DNA from: Pseudomonadota bacterium
GTDB lineage: Bacteria; Pseudomonadota; Alphaproteobacteria; Rhizobiales; Xanthobacteraceae
Assembly: GCA_021779635.1 (NCBI GenBank)
Contig: JAJYAH010000242.1
Coordinates: 1-8,859 of the forward strand
DNA length: 8,859 nucleotides
Direction: 5' to 3'
In this document: positions 6,980 to 8,859 of the stretch, piece by piece
Position numbering within the stretch: the first letter of the stretch is position 1
Layout: every line of letters begins with the position of its first letter
Program-made: the position numbers and the translations under genes
The notes under the pieces: generated by a model
The model's input: only the letters and a program-made list of their open reading frames with translations
Told to the model about the DNA's origin: nothing
The model's database searches: none

Positions 6980-8028
6980 ACCCGCCCCCCCGCATCGTCA
7001 CCCCCGAGCGCCGCGCCGATGACGTCGGCGATACCGCGCTGCGCCCGCAGCTATTGTCGGAATTCGTCGGCCAGGCCCAGGCGCGCGCCAACCTTTCGAT
7101 TTTCATCGAGGCCGCGCGCAAGCGGGGCGAGGCGCTGGACCATGTGCTGTTCGTCGGCCCTCCCGGCCTCGGCAAGACCACGCTGGCGCAGATCGTGGCC
7201 CGCGAGCTTGGCGTCGGATTCCGCGCCACCTCGGGGCCGGTGATCGCCAAGGCCGGCGACCTCGCCGCGCTGCTGACCAATCTCGAAGAGCGCGATGTTC
7301 TGTTCATCGACGAAATTCATCGCCTCAGTCCTGCGGTCGAGGAAGTGCTGTATCCGGCAATGGAGGATTTTCAGCTCGATCTGATCATCGGCGAGGGACC
7401 GGCGGCGCGCTCGGTCAAGATCGAGCTTGCGAAATTCACGCTGGTCGGTGCCACGACGCGGGCGGGGCTTTTGACCAATCCGCTGCGCGACCGCTTCGGG
7501 ATTCCGGTGCGGCTGAATTTCTACACCGAGGAAGAGCTGGAAAAGATCGTCAGCCGCGGCGCCCGCGTGCTCAAGATCGGCATGACGCCGGATGGCGCCA
7601 ACGAAATCGCGCGCCGCGCCCGCGGCACGCCGCGCATTGCCGGCAGGCTGCTGCGCCGCGTGCGGGATTTTGCCTCCGCGGCGGATGCCGCCTCGATCGA
7701 TCGGGCCATTGCCGACAACGCGCTCGGCGCGCTGGAGGTCGACGCCGCCGGTCTCGACGCCATGGACCGGCGTTATCTCACGACCATCGCGATGAATTAC
7801 GGCGGCGGCCCGGTCGGCGTGGAGACCATGGCGGCGGCGCTGTCGGAGCCGCGCGATGCGATCGAGGACATCATCGAGCCGTTTTTGATTCAGTGCGGTT
7901 ATTTGCAGCGCACCCCGCGCGGGCGGCTGTTGACGTCGCATGCGTTCCGGCATCTCGGCCTCGCCGAGCCCGCGCGCGATCCGGCGCAGTTCGGATTGTT
8001 CGGCAATGACAGCGAGGAAGAGCCGTGA
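6976..8028 (+). CDS. ruvB: Holliday junction branch migration ATPase RuvB
   Basis: A 350-residue AAA+ ATPase that forms hexameric rings and pumps DNA through the RuvA-bound junction. Visible motifs are Walker A GPPGLGKT (61-68), Walker B VLFIDE (108-113), sensor 1 in VGATTRAG (157-164), the arginine-finger segment LRDRFG (170-175) and the sensor 2 region [12 protein letters not shown] (217-228). The C-terminal winged helix ends with [21 protein letters not shown] (308-328). Translation starts at GTG 6976, which overlaps the ruvA stop, with AAGGAA eight bases upstream. Residues 329-350 are a variable tail ending in acidic DSEEEP. All catalytic elements look intact. Confidence 0.98.
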   Translation: MNPPPRIVTPERRADDVGDTALRPQLLSEFVGQAQARANLSIFIEAARKRGEALDHVLFVGPPGLGKTTLAQIVARELGVGFRATSGPVIAKAGDLAALLTNLEERDVLFIDEIHRLSPAVEEVLYPAMEDFQLDLIIGEGPAARSVKIELAKFTLVGATTRAGLLTNPLRDRFGIPVRLNFYTEEELEKIVSRGARVLKIGMTPDGANEIARRARGTPRIAGRLLRRVRDFASAADAASIDRAIADNALGALEVDAAGLDAMDRRYLTTIAMNYGGGPVGVETMAAALSEPRDAIEDIIEPFLIQCGYLQRTPRGRLLTSHAFRHLGLAEPARDPAQFGLFGNDSEEEP

Positions 8029-8492
8029 TCGACGCCGGCCCGCCGTTGACCGCCCATCTCGACGGCGCGATCCGCGACGGCCGTCATCGCATGCAGATTC
8101 GTGTCTATTACGAGGACACCGATTTTTCCGGAATCGTCTACCACGCCAATTATTTGCGCTTCATGGAGCGCGGACGCAGCAATTACCTGCGGCTGCTCGG
8201 CGCCGACCAGCGTGCGCTGTTCGCCGAAGCCGAGAGCGAGGCGCCGGGCTTTGCTTTCGTGGTGCGCGCGATGCAGCTGGAATTCCTCAAGCCCGCCCGG
8301 ATGGACGATCTGCTGGAGGTCGTCACCCGGACGCTGGAAGTGAAGGGTGCGTCGATCACGCTGGCGCAGGAGGTGCGGCGCGGCAACATTGTTCTGCTGG
8401 AAGCCAAGGTCAAGGTGGCGTTCGTTTCGGGCGGCCAGGCGCGACCGATCCCGAAGGCATTGCGGGCCGCGATGAAGGCCGATTTGATCTAG
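8025..8492 (+). CDS. ybgC: YbgC family acyl-CoA thioesterase (Tol-Pal associated)
   Basis: A 155-residue hotdog-fold thioesterase. The active-site signature [19 protein letters not shown] spans residues 28-46. D33 corresponds to the catalytic aspartate (D18 in the Haemophilus enzyme), followed by the conserved VYHANY. YbgC proteins hydrolyse short- or long-chain acyl-CoA depending on species, contact acyl carrier protein and phospholipid synthesis enzymes, and usually head the tol-pal operon. The start is GTG 8025, overlapping the ruvB stop by four bases, with GAGGAAG just upstream. About 20 extra residues precede the core, so a start at the internal ATG 8091 ([11 protein letters not shown]) cannot be excluded, although it has no comparable ribosome-binding site. 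It is the last gene of the ruv run; tolQ does not follow within the window. Confidence 0.94.
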   Translation: MIDAGPPLTAHLDGAIRDGRHRMQIRVYYEDTDFSGIVYHANYLRFMERGRSNYLRLLGADQRALFAEAESEAPGFAFVVRAMQLEFLKPARMDDLLEVVTRTLEVKGASITLAQEVRRGNIVLLEAKVKVAFVSGGQARPIPKALRAAMKADLI

Positions 8493-8506
8493 CTATCGGG
8501 CGATAG
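8493..8506. repeat. Perfect short inverted repeat after ybgC
   Basis: CTATCG and CGATAG flank GG directly after the ybgC stop codon. This makes a perfect 14-base palindrome able to form a small stem-loop. There is no T tract after it, so it is not a classical terminator. It could stabilise the 3' end of the ruv-ybgC message or be a protein-binding site. Confidence 0.3.
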
Positions 8507-8584
8507 ATAACTGGCCATCGACTCGCCGGAGGGCGGCGGTACAGTTGTGGGTCCGATCAGAGACCGAGGATCACAAGGATCATC

Positions 8585-8859
8585 ATGTCGCGTCCCCCGC
8601 TTCCGCCGTTTACGAGAGAGACCGCCGCCCAGAAAGCCCGCATGGCCGAAGATGCCTGGAATTCGCGCGATCCCCAGCGCGTGGCGCTGGCCTATACCGA
8701 GGACAGCCGCTGGCGCAACCGGTCCGAATTTTTCGAAGGCCGCGCCGCGATCGTCGCGTTCCTTACCCGCAAATGGAGCAGGGAGCATGAGTATCGCCTG
8801 GTCAAGGATCTCTGGGCGTTCGACGGCAACCGCATCGCGGTGCGGTTTCAATATGAGTG
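8585..8859 (+). CDS. DUF1348 (NTF2/SnoaL-like) protein, 3' end beyond window
   Basis: The first 91 codons plus two bases of a gene that continues past the window; the family is about 150 residues long. The start [20 protein letters not shown], followed by [38 protein letters not shown] and VRFQYE, matches the DUF1348 group of small alpha+beta cone-fold proteins (NTF2/SnoaL superfamily). No biochemical role is established for this group. AAGGA lies five bases before ATG 8585. The gene is separated from ybgC by 92 bases with no clear promoter, so read-through or a weak promoter is possible. Confidence 0.85.
   Translation, partial: MSRPPLPPFTRETAAQKARMAEDAWNSRDPQRVALAYTEDSRWRNRSEFFEGRAAIVAFLTRKWSREHEYRLVKDLWAFDGNRIAVRFQYE

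Noticed and set aside
7051..7953. Minus-strand 300-codon open frame inside ruvB
   Set aside because: It is a shadow of ruvB, whose frame contains all AAA+ motifs; the antisense peptide is Arg/Gly/Asp-rich with no domain.

Overview
The window looks like ordinary chromosome from a high-GC alphaproteobacterium, most likely order Hyphomicrobiales and the Bradyrhizobium/Rhodopseudomonas group. The basis is strong G/C third-position bias, the yebC-ruvC-ruvA-ruvB-ybgC gene order, promoter elements of the alphaproteobacterial TTGAC/GCTANA type, and soluble chemoreceptors of a style common in that order. Genus assignment is inference; no marker gene here proves it.

Layout. Bases 1-250 hold no gene that can be supported, only a GC-rich hairpin. 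A 12-helix MFS transporter (251-1498, +) converges on two methyl-accepting chemotaxis proteins on the minus strand (1531-2958 and 3016-4791). The two receptors are tandem paralogues. Both are soluble and both carry the same sensor-like domain at the C-terminus, after the signalling domain. The upstream one also has a PilZ (cyclic-di-GMP binding type) domain between the two. A 204-bp divergent intergenic region (4792-4995) carries a near-consensus CtrA-type box, a perfect 8-bp tandem repeat and a strong housekeeping promoter for yebC.

From 4996 the plus strand carries yebC, then ruvC, ruvA, ruvB and ybgC, the last four joined by three consecutive 4-base stop/start overlaps. RuvC, RuvA and RuvB are the Holliday-junction resolvase, the junction-binding scaffold and the branch-migration motor, all with intact key residues. 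YbgC is the hotdog-fold thioesterase that usually heads the tol-pal cluster. Here a DUF1348 (NTF2/SnoaL-like) gene follows it instead and runs off the window end, so any tol genes lie beyond the window or elsewhere.

I see no mobile element, CRISPR array, tRNA, rRNA or defence system. The observations most worth a second look are the PilZ-containing receptor paired with its paralogue, the divergent control region, and a small hairpin that covers the only ribosome-binding site of ruvC.
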